Shown here: positions 1 to 6,967 of the stretch, piece by piece | Numbering within the stretch: the stretch's first letter is position 1 | Layout of the letters: each line of letters starts with the position of its first letter | Assembly: GCF_916618755.1 (NCBI RefSeq) | Contig: NZ_CAKAKB010000002.1 | Span: 1-64,000, forward strand | Length of the DNA: 64,000 bases | Source: Actinotalea sp. Marseille-Q4924 | GTDB lineage: Bacteria; Actinomycetota; Actinomycetes; Actinomycetales; Cellulomonadaceae | Direction: 5' to 3' | Translations under genes and position numbers: made by a program | Notes under the pieces: generated by a model | Databases searched by the model: none | Told to the model about the DNA's origin: nothing | What the model saw: only the letters and a program-made list of their open reading frames with translations

Positions 1-136
1 GGATCTGCCGCACCGAGGGCGGCTACGCTCGCCCGGATCTGCCGCACCGAGGGCGGCTACGCTCGCCCGGATCTGCCGCACCGAGGGCGGCTACGCTCGC
101 CCGGATCTGCCGCACCGAGGGCGGCTACGCTCGCCC
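1..136. repeat. Tandem array, four 34-bp units
   Basis: Four perfect head-to-tail copies of a 34-bp unit start at 1, 35, 69 and 103. Each holds the core gcccggatctgccgc at its junction and a small hairpin (gccgc, 7-nt loop, gcggc). The window begins exactly in register, so the array probably continues to the left. There are no spacers, so it is not a CRISPR array. Single diverged copies of the core recur at 137-159, 1818-1849 and 2666-2685, around the recombinase and small orphan genes. Confidence 0.95.
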
Positions 137-159
137 GGGATCTGCCGCCGCGCGGTCGC
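127..159. repeat. Left bracketing site of recombinase-HicAB module
   Basis: This degenerate fifth copy of the array unit reads acgctcgccc, then an extra g, then ggatctgccgc and a gcgcggt stretch. It matches 1818-1849 with one indel and two substitutions. The two sites bracket the recombinase and hicAB genes as direct repeats. The hairpin is kept with a different loop (ccgc/gcgg). A role as a recombination site is an inference. Confidence 0.7.
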
Positions 160-201
160 TCTTGCCCGTGGTGCCTTCGGCGGAACGGGCGATGCTCGGT
201 C

Positions 202-1128
202 ATGACACCTACACCGGAGTTCCTGCCCGTTTCCATCCTCGACGACCAGTGGCGCGCCGATCCACTGCGCCTCGCTGTCGCCGGCTACCTCGCGCGCTAC
301 CGCGGCGAGACGCGCCGCCACGCCGAGTCCGACCTGCGCGCCTACCTGACCTGGTGCCAGGAACGCGGCTTGGACCCGCTCGCAGCGCGGCGCCCGCACG
401 TCGAGCTGTACGTGCGCTGGATGCAAGAGACCCGCCGCTACGCGGCCTCGACGGTCTCGCGGCGCATGTCGGTCATCACCGGCTTCTACCGGATCTGCGT
501 CATCGACGAGATCCTCGAGCACTCACCCGCCGACTACGTCCGCCGGCCCAACGTCCCACCCGAGTCACCCACCCTGGGCCTGAGCCACCTCCAGCTCGAA
601 GCCCTGCTGACCGCCTCGCGAACCTCGAACAACAGGTTCGACTTCGCCCTCGTATGCCTCCTCGGCCTGCTCGGACTCCGGATCTTCGAAGCTTGCGCAC
701 TCGACATCACCGACCTCGGCGAGGAGCACGGTCACCGCGTCCTACGCGTGGTCGGCAAGGGAAACAAAGTCGTCCTCGTCCCGTTGCCACCGGCCGTCGC
801 CCGCTCGGTCGACCGTGCCATCAGCGACCGCACCAACGGGCCACTGCTCCTGAACACCAAAGGCCGCCGCCTCGACCGGCACGCGGCCACCCGCCGACTT
901 CGCAACCTCGCCGAAGACGCCGGCGTCCGGCTACCGCGGATGCACCCGCACATGCTGCGCCACACCTACGTCACCACCATGCTCGACGCCGGCGTGGACC
1001 TCCGAGACGTCCAGATCGCCGCCCGCCACGCCGACCCCCGCACCACCATGCGCTACGACCGAGCCCGCACCACCCTCGACCGGCACCCCAACTACATCCT
1101 CGCTGCCTACATGGCCTCTGGAACCTAG
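202..1128 (+). CDS. Tyrosine recombinase (XerC/D-like integrase)
   Basis: The 308-residue protein is a complete tyrosine recombinase. An N-terminal SAM-like core-binding domain spans about residues 20-105 and the catalytic domain about 125-295. The catalytic set is visible: R160 (GLR), K186 (GKGNK), H250 and R253 (HMLRH), H276 (ARHAD) and nucleophile Y285 (MRYDR). Such enzymes cut and rejoin DNA at short sites through a 3'-phosphotyrosine. It lies between 34-bp repeats on the left and hicAB on the right, ending just upstream of hicA. The length fits an autonomous integrase or Xer-like enzyme. Nothing shows that it is the housekeeping dimer resolvase, and its setting suggests a mobile element. 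No recognisable excisionase is present. Confidence 0.92.
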   Translation: MTPTPEFLPVSILDDQWRADPLRLAVAGYLARYRGETRRHAESDLRAYLTWCQERGLDPLAARRPHVELYVRWMQETRRYAASTVSRRMSVITGFYRICVIDEILEHSPADYVRRPNVPPESPTLGLSHLQLEALLTASRTSNNRFDFALVCLLGLLGLRIFEACALDITDLGEEHGHRVLRVVGKGNKVVLVPLPPAVARSVDRAISDRTNGPLLLNTKGRRLDRHAATRRLRNLAEDAGVRLPRMHPHMLRHTYVTTMLDAGVDLRDVQIAARHADPRTTMRYDRARTTLDRHPNYILAAYMASGT

Positions 1129-1145
1129 ACAGTGCGACCATGGCG

Positions 1146-1169
1146 CAGCGGTACCATCAGCGGTACCAT
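1146..1169. promoter_or_regulatory. 12-bp direct repeat, possible HicB operator
   Basis: Two perfect adjacent copies of cagcggtaccat (1146-1157 and 1158-1169) lie between the recombinase stop and the likely hicA start. Each contains the palindrome ggtacc. HicB proteins with a C-terminal DNA-binding domain repress their own operon, so this is a reasonable operator candidate. It is inferred from position only. Confidence 0.45.
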
Positions 1170-1205
1170 GGCGCGGGTGCCTTCGGTAGCCAAATTGTCG
1201 CGGCG

Positions 1206-1424
1206 ATGCGCGAAAGCCCACGCAACATCCGCTACGACGATCTGGCGAAGGTGTGCGAGCACTACTTCGGGCCGCCCCGAACCGGCAGCGGATCGCACGC
1301 AGTGTTCAAGACACCCTGGCCCGGCGACCCACGGGTCAACATCCAGAACAACCACGGACAGGCCAAGCCGTACCAGGTCAGACAAGTTCTCGCCGCGATC
1401 GACAAGAAGGAGGCAGAGGCATGA
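1206..1424 (+). CDS. hicA: HicA-family toxin (5' end uncertain)
   Basis: The 72-residue reading from ATG 1206 has the HicA double-stranded-RNA-binding fold signature: an SGSHAVF segment with the key histidine, and a C-terminal YQVRQVLAAI helix. HicA toxins cleave mRNA until bound by HicB. Alternative start: ATG 1140 in the same frame (94 residues). An ATG at 1168 in another frame encodes MARVPSVAK, which would join this frame smoothly after a one-base change near 1191-1195, so the gene may carry a 5' frameshift. No clear ribosome site precedes any of these starts. The stop overlaps the hicB start (ATGA), as in a coupled toxin-antitoxin operon. Confidence 0.75.
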   Translation: MRESPRNIRYDDLAKVCEHYFGPPRTGSGSHAVFKTPWPGDPRVNIQNNHGQAKPYQVRQVLAAIDKKEAEA

Positions 1425-1768
1425 GCGATACGAGCAACGTCGACATCACCCGATACACCTACCGGGTGACCTGGTCCGCCGAGGACGAGGAGTACGTCGC
1501 CACCTGCCTGGAGCTGCCCTCCCTCTCCTGGCTCGCCGACACCCAGGAAGATGCCCTGCGCGGGCTACGCGAGCTCATCGCCGACGTCGTCCAGGACCTG
1601 CGAGACAACCACGAGCCGGTACCAGAGCCCCTGTCGTCCCGGGCCTACTCCGGCAAGTTCAACCTCCGGACCGGAGAGCAGCTCCACCGCAAGCTCGCCA
1701 TGGAGGCCGCCCAAGAGCACTTGAGCCTCAACCAGTACGTCGTGCGTCGACTGACGAACGCATCCTGA
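1421..1768 (+). CDS. hicB: HicB-family antitoxin
   Basis: The 115-residue protein starts with a partial RNase H-like HicB domain (YRVTWSAEDEEYVATCLELP, residues about 11-70). It ends in a ribbon-helix-helix-like segment (LAMEAAQEHLSLNQYVVRRL) that would bind DNA. It is expected to bind and neutralise the HicA product and repress the operon. Its ATG overlaps the hicA stop by four bases and follows an AAGGAGG-like sequence at about 1406-1412. The order toxin then antitoxin is usual for hicAB. The gene closes the module bracketed by the repeat sites at 127-159 and 1818-1849. Confidence 0.92.
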   Translation: MSDTSNVDITRYTYRVTWSAEDEEYVATCLELPSLSWLADTQEDALRGLRELIADVVQDLRDNHEPVPEPLSSRAYSGKFNLRTGEQLHRKLAMEAAQEHLSLNQYVVRRLTNAS

Positions 1769-1817
1769 CGGCACCGAATCGACGCCCGGATCCGCCCCCA
1801 TCCGGCACGGTGGGTGC

Positions 1818-1849
1818 ACGCTCGCCCGGATCTGCCGCTGCGCGGTTGC
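1818..1849. repeat. Right bracketing site of recombinase-HicAB module
   Basis: The segment reads acgctcgccc, ggatctgccgc, then tgcgcggttgc, and is almost identical to 127-159. The first 21 bases also match the junction in the 34-bp array. It lies 50 bp after the hicB stop, in direct orientation to the left copy. Hence int-hicA-hicB forms a unit of about 1.7 kb between direct repeats. Confidence 0.7.
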
Positions 1850-1872
1850 ATGCGGCCGTAGATAGATCTGGG

Positions 1873-2130
1873 CTACCAACTGCCGGGCTCGACTGCCTCA
1901 GCACTGTGAATGATGCGGGTCCCGGGCGGTACGCCTGCTTCTTCGAGCCGCCAGATGAGCTCTCCAGTACGACGCTGCAGCTCCACCCACTCCGCTTCCG
2001 GATGGGACGCTCCACCGTCCTCCTCCCGGTGATGCGCGAAGGCTGTCAGGTACGCCTTCAAGCCGGCGGTTAGCAGCATCAACTCGGCTCGGGTGACCGT
2101 GATGGTGGCCGCTTCGTCCAAGGACTCCAT
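1873..2130 (-). CDS. Hypothetical protein, 85 residues
   Basis: I do not recognise the family. From ATG 2130 the product is an acidic, helical, soluble-looking protein of 85 residues (ELMLLTAGLKAYLTAFAHH, then an EW-VELQRRTGELIWRLEE helix). It has no signal peptide or membrane segment. Coding is supported by a sensible amino-acid profile compared with the other frames. It is oriented against hicAB and lies between copies of the dispersed repeat, so it may be one more small passenger gene of the variable region. Confidence 0.6.
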   Translation of the reverse strand: MESLDEAATITVTRAELMLLTAGLKAYLTAFAHHREEDGGASHPEAEWVELQRRTGELIWRLEEAGVPPGTRIIHSAEAVEPGSW

Positions 2131-2168
2131 CGCCTGATCGTAGGGGCCGGCATCGGCCGGGGACGCGC

Positions 2169-2204
2169 GGTCATGCCGCCTGCCCGCGCGTCTGCCGATG
2201 AGCG
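2169..2204. repeat. Second dispersed repeat, copy 1
   Basis: A stretch of about 36 bp (tcatgccgcctg ... tgccgatgagcg) resembles 3099-3135 (ttcatgccgctg ... tgccgatgagcg), with identical ends and a few indels. The two copies bracket a pair of small genes (2252-2641 and 2700-3071) as direct repeats. The alignment was made by eye. Confidence 0.5.
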
Positions 2205-2251
2205 AGCGTGCCGAACAGCAGAGCACGAGCTCATCGACCCATCATTGCTCC

Positions 2252-2641
2252 ATGGTGGAGCAGCGCGACGGAGTCCTTGTCTTCGACCGGGACGGAGGGG
2301 TGGTGGCCTTTCCCCGAGTCGAAGTCGCTGCGGGTTGGATGGAGTCCATCGACGTGCTTGATGGCGAGTACGAGCTGGCGTACACACCCGATGGCCGCGT
2401 GGTGGACATCACAGGAGCGCTCGATGGCCCCGTCTCACTCGTGATCACGCCCGAGAGGGACGAGCTGGGGCTACGTGAGCGACTGGAGAGGAGTCGCGCG
2501 CGGGCGGGGTTCGTCGCCAACGTGGACGACCCTGCCTCGGTCGCGAACGAGTTGATGCGGCGGGAGTGGGAGCTCAGGTGGCCACGGCGTCCGAAGTGGC
2601 TTCACCGACGGTTCCATGGGGATCACCCACCGCAGATCTAA
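2252..2641 (+). CDS. Hypothetical protein, 129 residues
   Basis: I do not recognise the family. The start at ATG 2252 (MVEQRDGVLVFDRDGG) was chosen because the upstream in-frame stretch is Ser/His-rich and unlike protein. The N-terminal 80 residues look like a beta-rich fold with repeated hydrophobic strands. The C-terminus is basic (RREWELRWPRRPKW). There is no membrane segment. The gene lies in the low-GC variable region between two copies of a second dispersed repeat. An antitoxin or immunity-type passenger is possible but not shown. Confidence 0.6.
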   Translation: MVEQRDGVLVFDRDGGVVAFPRVEVAAGWMESIDVLDGEYELAYTPDGRVVDITGALDGPVSLVITPERDELGLRERLERSRARAGFVANVDDPASVANELMRREWELRWPRRPKWLHRRFHGDHPPQI

Positions 2642-2665
2642 CGGAGCTTCCGCCAGTGTGTGCTG

Positions 2666-2685
2666 TCGCCCGGATCTGCCGCACC
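2666..2685. repeat. Isolated copy of the array core
   Basis: Twenty bases from tcgcccggat to ctgccgcacc match the array junction exactly. The hairpin-forming half then diverges, but a stem is kept (gccg, 6-nt loop, cggc). The copy separates the genes at 2252-2641 and 2700-3071. Confidence 0.75.
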
Positions 2686-2699
2686 TTCGGCGGGCCCGC

Positions 2700-3071
2700 T
2701 CACAGGTGGCTGGCTGGCGCGGGTGGCCACGCCAACGTCAAGAGTGCGGCGACGAAGAGCAGCGCACCTGGCGCCGCGAAGTAAGAGCCCGTGCCCAATC
2801 CGGTGAGCAAGAACCACGCCACCACGATCACGGCAGCAATAAACGTCGCCAGCCGCGCCGGCTTCCCCTGGGCGGTCAGGGCCAGCATGGGTGTGACTGC
2901 AAGCACTGGGACGCCTGCCAGCGCCCAGGTGAAAGCACCTGCGTCACGCCAAGAGATGACCGCAACCACCGCGGCGACCACGAGAGTTGCCGCACCCGCG
3001 AACACGCGAGATGCAGCGGCAATCCGAGACCCAGCCGTCATGTCAGCAAGGCTGCCACTTGTCCGCGTCAC
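2700..3071 (-). CDS. Small integral membrane protein, 123 residues
   Basis: The product has four hydrophobic helices: residues about 18-40, 45-63, 76-93 and 98-117. The loops are short and the N-terminus is Arg-poor. No family is recognised. The GTG at 3071 gives 123 residues; an in-frame ATG at 3041 would give 113 and is equally plausible, since neither has a strong ribosome site. It converges on the gene at 2252-2641 with a repeat-core copy in between. Confidence 0.65.
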   Translation of the reverse strand: MTRTSGSLADMTAGSRIAAASRVFAGAATLVVAAVVAVISWRDAGAFTWALAGVPVLAVTPMLALTAQGKPARLATFIAAVIVVAWFLLTGLGTGSYFAAPGALLFVAALLTLAWPPAPASHL

Positions 3072-3388
3072 CGCCCTAGGGTGCGCGACGACCCGTCCGG
3101 TTCATGCCGCTGTCCGCTCGGTCGTGCCGATGAGCGGCCCGTAGGACCTGCCACACCACGCCCGCTCAACTCAGACCCGACGTTGCTACGACCCCTTGGG
3201 AGAGCACAGCTCCACCCCGACCTGCACCGCACCACAGAGGACATCCCGAGGACCCGGGTCGTCATCGATGCCAACAGCCGCCGTAGCTCGCATCGCGGAC
3301 GAGATGCTGCGGCGGGTCGAAGGACTTGGGCGGCGCCCCCTGACGACAGGCGCTCCGCCTGCGGCGGAAAGGGTAGAAGGAGACCACA
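3072..3388. other. Intergenic stretch without a supported gene
   Basis: These 317 bp separate the divergent membrane-protein and methyltransferase genes. They hold the second copy of the dispersed repeat (3099-3135) and an AAGGAG ribosome site just before the methyltransferase start. Short open frames on both strands have no family signature and an arginine/proline-rich composition typical of shadow frames. Promoters for both neighbours probably lie here, but no convincing -35/-10 pair was found. Confidence 0.6.
3099..3135. repeat. Second dispersed repeat, copy 2
   Basis: This is the direct-repeat partner of 2169-2204: it starts ttcatgccgctg and ends tgccgatgagcg, with small indels in the middle. 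Both copies lie at the edges of the two-gene block 2252-3071. Confidence 0.5.
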
Positions 3389-4183
3389 GTGGCGGCGACA
3401 CTCGGCCGCATGGGCATGAGTGCGCGGTTCAGCGGCGAGATCGTGCAGTACTACGCGAGGTTCCGGCGCGGGTACCCGCCTGCAGTGACAGATCGGATCG
3501 TCGAGGCTTTCGGCCTGACCGCGGACGACGTCGTCCTAGATCTGGGCTGCGGGACTGGGCAGCTCACCACTGCTCTGGCGGGGCATGTCGGGACCGTGAT
3601 CGGCATGGACCCGGAGCCCGACATGCTTTCCGCTGCCGCCGCGCGGACGTCCAGCAACCAGCAGCCGATCCTCTGGGTTCTCGGTTCGGACCGTGACGTG
3701 CCTGTCTTGGGAAGGGCGCTGCGACCGTTGGGCGCACTCACGGTGGCCGTGGCGATCCACTGGATGGACCGGGACGCCCTCTTCCGGACCATCACGCCCA
3801 TGCTGCGGCCCGGCGGTGGCATCGCTGTGATCACCAATGGCGTGCCTCTCTGGCTGCACGACACCGACTGGTCGCGCGAACTCCGATCCTTCCTCCACGC
3901 GTGGCAGGGGCGGTCACCGTCCGCCTGCCAGACAGACGCGGCCGGCTTGCGCCTCAACCGCGACGCGCTCACGTCCGCGGGGCACCACGTCACCGAGACG
4001 ACCGTGGACTACGCCGCGCCGCTGAGCGTCGAGGACGTTGTCGGGGGCGTGCTCTCGGCCATGGACCTGCCGCCAGAGGAGGAACGGCGTCGATTCGCGG
4101 CTGAACTGACCCAACGCCTGCGCGCGTACGCGCCCATGATCGAGGACGTCAGCGTCACGCTGCAGCTGGCCGTCCCTCGTTAG
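3389..4183 (+). CDS. Class I SAM-dependent methyltransferase
   Basis: The 264-residue protein has a Rossmann-type methyltransferase domain. Motif I is VVLDLGCGTGQLT (about residues 48-60), followed by the acidic end of strand 2 (GMDPEPDML) and a motif-IV-like IHWMDRDALF. It should transfer a methyl group from S-adenosylmethionine. The C-terminal 100 residues are probably the substrate part, so the acceptor cannot be told. The GTG start follows GAAGGAG at a spacing of about 7. The family resembles small-molecule (UbiE/ArsM-like) methyltransferases. It stands alone on its strand in the low-GC region. Confidence 0.85.
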   Translation: MAATLGRMGMSARFSGEIVQYYARFRRGYPPAVTDRIVEAFGLTADDVVLDLGCGTGQLTTALAGHVGTVIGMDPEPDMLSAAAARTSSNQQPILWVLGSDRDVPVLGRALRPLGALTVAVAIHWMDRDALFRTITPMLRPGGGIAVITNGVPLWLHDTDWSRELRSFLHAWQGRSPSACQTDAAGLRLNRDALTSAGHHVTETTVDYAAPLSVEDVVGGVLSAMDLPPEEERRRFAAELTQRLRAYAPMIEDVSVTLQLAVPR

Positions 4184-4236
4184 GGCACCACGCCGGACAG
4201 GTCCGCGGCGATGCACGGGTCGTGCCGCGAGCGACG

Positions 4237-5448
4237 TCAGGAGCTGCGGACGGTGGTCGACCGGGCGAGCTCGACGGCTTCCTGCCAGTCCGCGCGCTGA
4301 CCGATCATGAGCCGCAGGCGCGTGACGGCTCGCCGCTGGTTGACGCCCAGGGCGCCGGTCACTCGGTCACCGGTGCGGTAGAGGGCCAGCAGGTCGCCGG
4401 TCTCGGCCGAGCCGCCGACGGGGACGACCTCGTCACTCTCCGGTACCCCGACGAACTGGATGCGGTCGGTGACCCAGTCCGACCAGAAGTACGGGACGAC
4501 GTCGCAGGTCACCGGCTCACCCTCGCCGACGGCGTTGCGGCCGGCGACCACGCCCTGCTCCGCCGCCGAGGTCCAGTGCTCCAGGCGCATCGACCGGTCG
4601 AATGTCGGGTTGTGCCACCGGGCGACGTCCCCGGCCGCGTACACGCCGGGGGCGCCGGCGTTGAGCGTCGTGTCGCAGACGATTCCATCCTCGATCGTCA
4701 GGCTCGAGCCGCGCAGCCACTCTGTCACGGGAGCAGCGCCAACCCCGACGAGCACGACGTCCGCCGGCAGCACCTGGCCGTCGGCCAGCCGTACCGCCTC
4801 GACGGTGTCCCCGCCGATCACAGCCTCGACCACGACACCGCACCGCACGTCGATGCCGTGCCGGCGATGCAGACCACCGAGGGCCTCGCCCATCGCGGGA
4901 CCGACCGCCCGCACGAGGGGCACGTCGGCAGCCTCGAGGACGGTGACGTGCGCGCCGAGGTGCAACGCGGAGCAGGCGAACTCGGAGCCGATGAAGCCTG
5001 CGCCGATGACGACGACGCGGCTCCCCGGGCGTACCGCCGAACGCAGGGCGACGGCGTCAGCATGGGTGCGCAGCGTGTGCACCCCAGCCGGCCCGTGCAT
5101 CCCTGGCAGCAGTCGGGCGGTCGAGCCGGTGGCGATCACCAACCCGGCGTAGGGGAGCTCCTCCAAACCGACGGCCACGGTCCTCGTGGCCGGGTCCACC
5201 GCCGTAGCGGTCTCGCCGAGCCGGAGGTCGACGTCGAGCTCGCCGCGCAGGCTCTCCGCGGTGCGCAGGTACTTGAGGGCGGCACCCTCGGTGAGGAACG
5301 CCTTGGACAGTGGAGGACGGTCGTACGGCGCGTCTGTCTCGGTTCCCAGGAGGGTCACGGTTCCGGTGAAGCCGCTGCGTCGAGCGCCCTCGACAGCGCG
5401 CACCCCGGCCAGGCCGGCCCCGACGACCACCAGCCCGGCCGTGCTCAT
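4237..5448 (-). CDS. Ferredoxin reductase, FAD/NAD(P)H-dependent
   Basis: The 403-residue flavoprotein has two dinucleotide folds. The FAD site is VVVGAGLAGVRAVEG near the N-terminus, and the NAD(P)H site VVVIGAGFIGSEFA lies around residue 150. The flavin motif GVYAAGDVARW comes near 275, followed by the C-terminal reductase domain. This is the rubredoxin/BphA4-type reductase that passes electrons from NAD(P)H to a ferredoxin. Its start overlaps the ferredoxin stop (ATGA), so the pair is co-translated. It would normally serve a cytochrome P450 or oxygenase, but none is encoded nearby. Confidence 0.93.
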   Translation of the reverse strand: MSTAGLVVVGAGLAGVRAVEGARRSGFTGTVTLLGTETDAPYDRPPLSKAFLTEGAALKYLRTAESLRGELDVDLRLGETATAVDPATRTVAVGLEELPYAGLVIATGSTARLLPGMHGPAGVHTLRTHADAVALRSAVRPGSRVVVIGAGFIGSEFACSALHLGAHVTVLEAADVPLVRAVGPAMGEALGGLHRRHGIDVRCGVVVEAVIGGDTVEAVRLADGQVLPADVVLVGVGAAPVTEWLRGSSLTIEDGIVCDTTLNAGAPGVYAAGDVARWHNPTFDRSMRLEHWTSAAEQGVVAGRNAVGEGEPVTCDVVPYFWSDWVTDRIQFVGVPESDEVVPVGGSAETGDLLALYRTGDRVTGALGVNQRRAVTRLRLMIGQRADWQEAVELARSTTVRSS

Positions 5449-5636
5449 CCGATCAGGCGCAGGGCTTGCTCCGGGCACTGGCTGACGGCGTATCCGACGA
5501 CCACCCGGTCCGCTTCGTCGATCGTCTGGGGGATGACGTGCGCCTTGCCGTCGTCGTCGACCTCGAAGATGTGCGGAGCGAGGGCCTCGCACACCCCGTG
5601 CCCGGCGCAGGCGGCCGTGTCGATGCGCACCTCCAT
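5445..5636 (-). CDS. [3Fe-4S]-type ferredoxin
   Basis: The protein of 63 residues is a P450-type bacterial ferredoxin. Cys ligands lie in CAGHGVCEALAP (the histidine in the second ligand position is typical of a 3Fe-4S cluster), and the distal SQCPEQAL supplies the last cysteine. The ATG at 5636 was chosen over an upstream one because AAGGAGGT lies 5 to 7 bases before it. It precedes and overlaps the reductase gene, forming an electron-transfer module. Confidence 0.93.
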   Translation of the reverse strand: MEVRIDTAACAGHGVCEALAPHIFEVDDDGKAHVIPQTIDEADRVVVGYAVSQCPEQALRLIG

Positions 5637-5889
5637 GGGTACCTCCTTCATGGCGAGCCAGTGCGGCACGCTGGTCGATCCGACGTCCCGGCAGGCGTGA
5701 CGACGGGCGCCGCACGCATGGGCGGCCCTGCACGATAACCGACAGGTCGCTCCGGGAGAGGCGGCGCCCAGAAGCTCTGCCGTCGGCTACGGGCGCGGCC
5801 CTGAGCAGCGCCCGAGACGCTCGCAGCCCACGGCGTTGCGAGGTGAGCCGTTCAGAGCACCCCAGGGCACTCGAGTACATGATGTGCCG

Positions 5890-6870
5890 ATGGAGCCGAC
5901 GATCCACCTCGGTACCGCCGGCATCACCGAGAGCTATCGTGCCTTCGGCGACAGGGAGGCCCGCGGCGTCTCACCCGTCTATGAGACCTGGGCGATCGGG
6001 GTCAGCGAGGACACCGCGGTAGCTGACCTGCTGGCGACTCTTCCGCGTGGAAAGCGTCAGCCGAATCTCGTCTTCGCCGCTGCTCGGTGGCACGGCGCGG
6101 GGGGCACCTACGACGAGTTCCGCACAACGCTCCTCGAGCAGTGGCCGGACGTGCGGTCGACGATCCTCGCCCGCGCGACCCAGACCAATGAAGCCAGCCG
6201 CTGCGCCGTGCTTCTACCGTTCCTCGTTGAACTGCCGCAGCCGCTCGCTCTGCTGGAGGTCGGTGCCGCCGCCGGGCTCTGCTTGCTCCCGGACCGGTAC
6301 TCCTACCGGTACAACGGTCGGATTGAGCTGGATCCCGAGGACGGCCCCTCTGACGTCGTCCTTCCATGCGCCATCAGCTCAGGACTCGACACCCCCAGCC
6401 GGCTCCCCGACGTCGTATGGCGCGCCGGGATCGATCTCGCCCCCGTTCCTGTCTCCGAGGACGATGCCTGCGCGTGGCTCGAGACGCTGGTCTGGCCTGA
6501 ACACGACGACCGGCGCGCCCGCCTGCGTGCCGCACTCGACGTCGCGCGCCGTGAGCCGCCCCGTGTCGAAGCGGGTGATCTGCTCGACGCCCTGCCGAGC
6601 CTGGCAGCGGAAGCGCCCGACGACGCGACACTCGTCGTCTTCCACAGCGCCGTTCTGGCGTATCTGGACGCCGGAGCACGATCCGATTTCATAGACATCG
6701 TCACGGCACTGCCCGGGCACTGGATCAGCAACGAGGGCGCGCTCGTCCTTCCAGAAACGGCAAGGCTCGCGTCGGACAAGGTCGAGCGCGGCTTCGTCGT
6801 CGTGGTCGACGGAGAGCCTCGCGCCTACGCCGATCCGCACGGACGCTCGCTCGCCGCACTCGACGACTGA
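5890..6870 (+). CDS. DUF2332 family protein
   Basis: The 326-residue protein matches the DUF2332 family common in actinobacteria. Signs are the YRAFGDREARGVSPVYETWA start, the QTNEASRCAVLLPFL segment, and LLEVGAAAGLCLLPDRYSY, which looks like a methyltransferase-type glycine loop. The family function is unknown; the fold may be Rossmann-like. ATG 5890 was taken because the in-frame sequence before it is poor in protein-like composition. It is divergent from the ferredoxin gene and converges on larC. Confidence 0.85.
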   Translation: MEPTIHLGTAGITESYRAFGDREARGVSPVYETWAIGVSEDTAVADLLATLPRGKRQPNLVFAAARWHGAGGTYDEFRTTLLEQWPDVRSTILARATQTNEASRCAVLLPFLVELPQPLALLEVGAAAGLCLLPDRYSYRYNGRIELDPEDGPSDVVLPCAISSGLDTPSRLPDVVWRAGIDLAPVPVSEDDACAWLETLVWPEHDDRRARLRAALDVARREPPRVEAGDLLDALPSLAAEAPDDATLVVFHSAVLAYLDAGARSDFIDIVTALPGHWISNEGALVLPETARLASDKVERGFVVVVDGEPRAYADPHGRSLAALDD

Positions 6871-6967
6871 GGCCGCGCACCAAACTCCCGCGCCTCTGGG
6901 CACGCTTGCCACACGATCGCAGTCACCCCCGATCGGGACACAGCCAGTTAGCCCGCGCCCGCGCCCC

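Noticed and set aside
1-136. CRISPR array
   Set aside because: The 34-bp units follow each other directly with no unique spacers, and no cas gene is present.
4222-5700. Plus-strand frame antisense to the ferredoxin reductase
   Set aside because: The composition is that of a mirror frame; the minus strand encodes an unmistakable reductase and ferredoxin.
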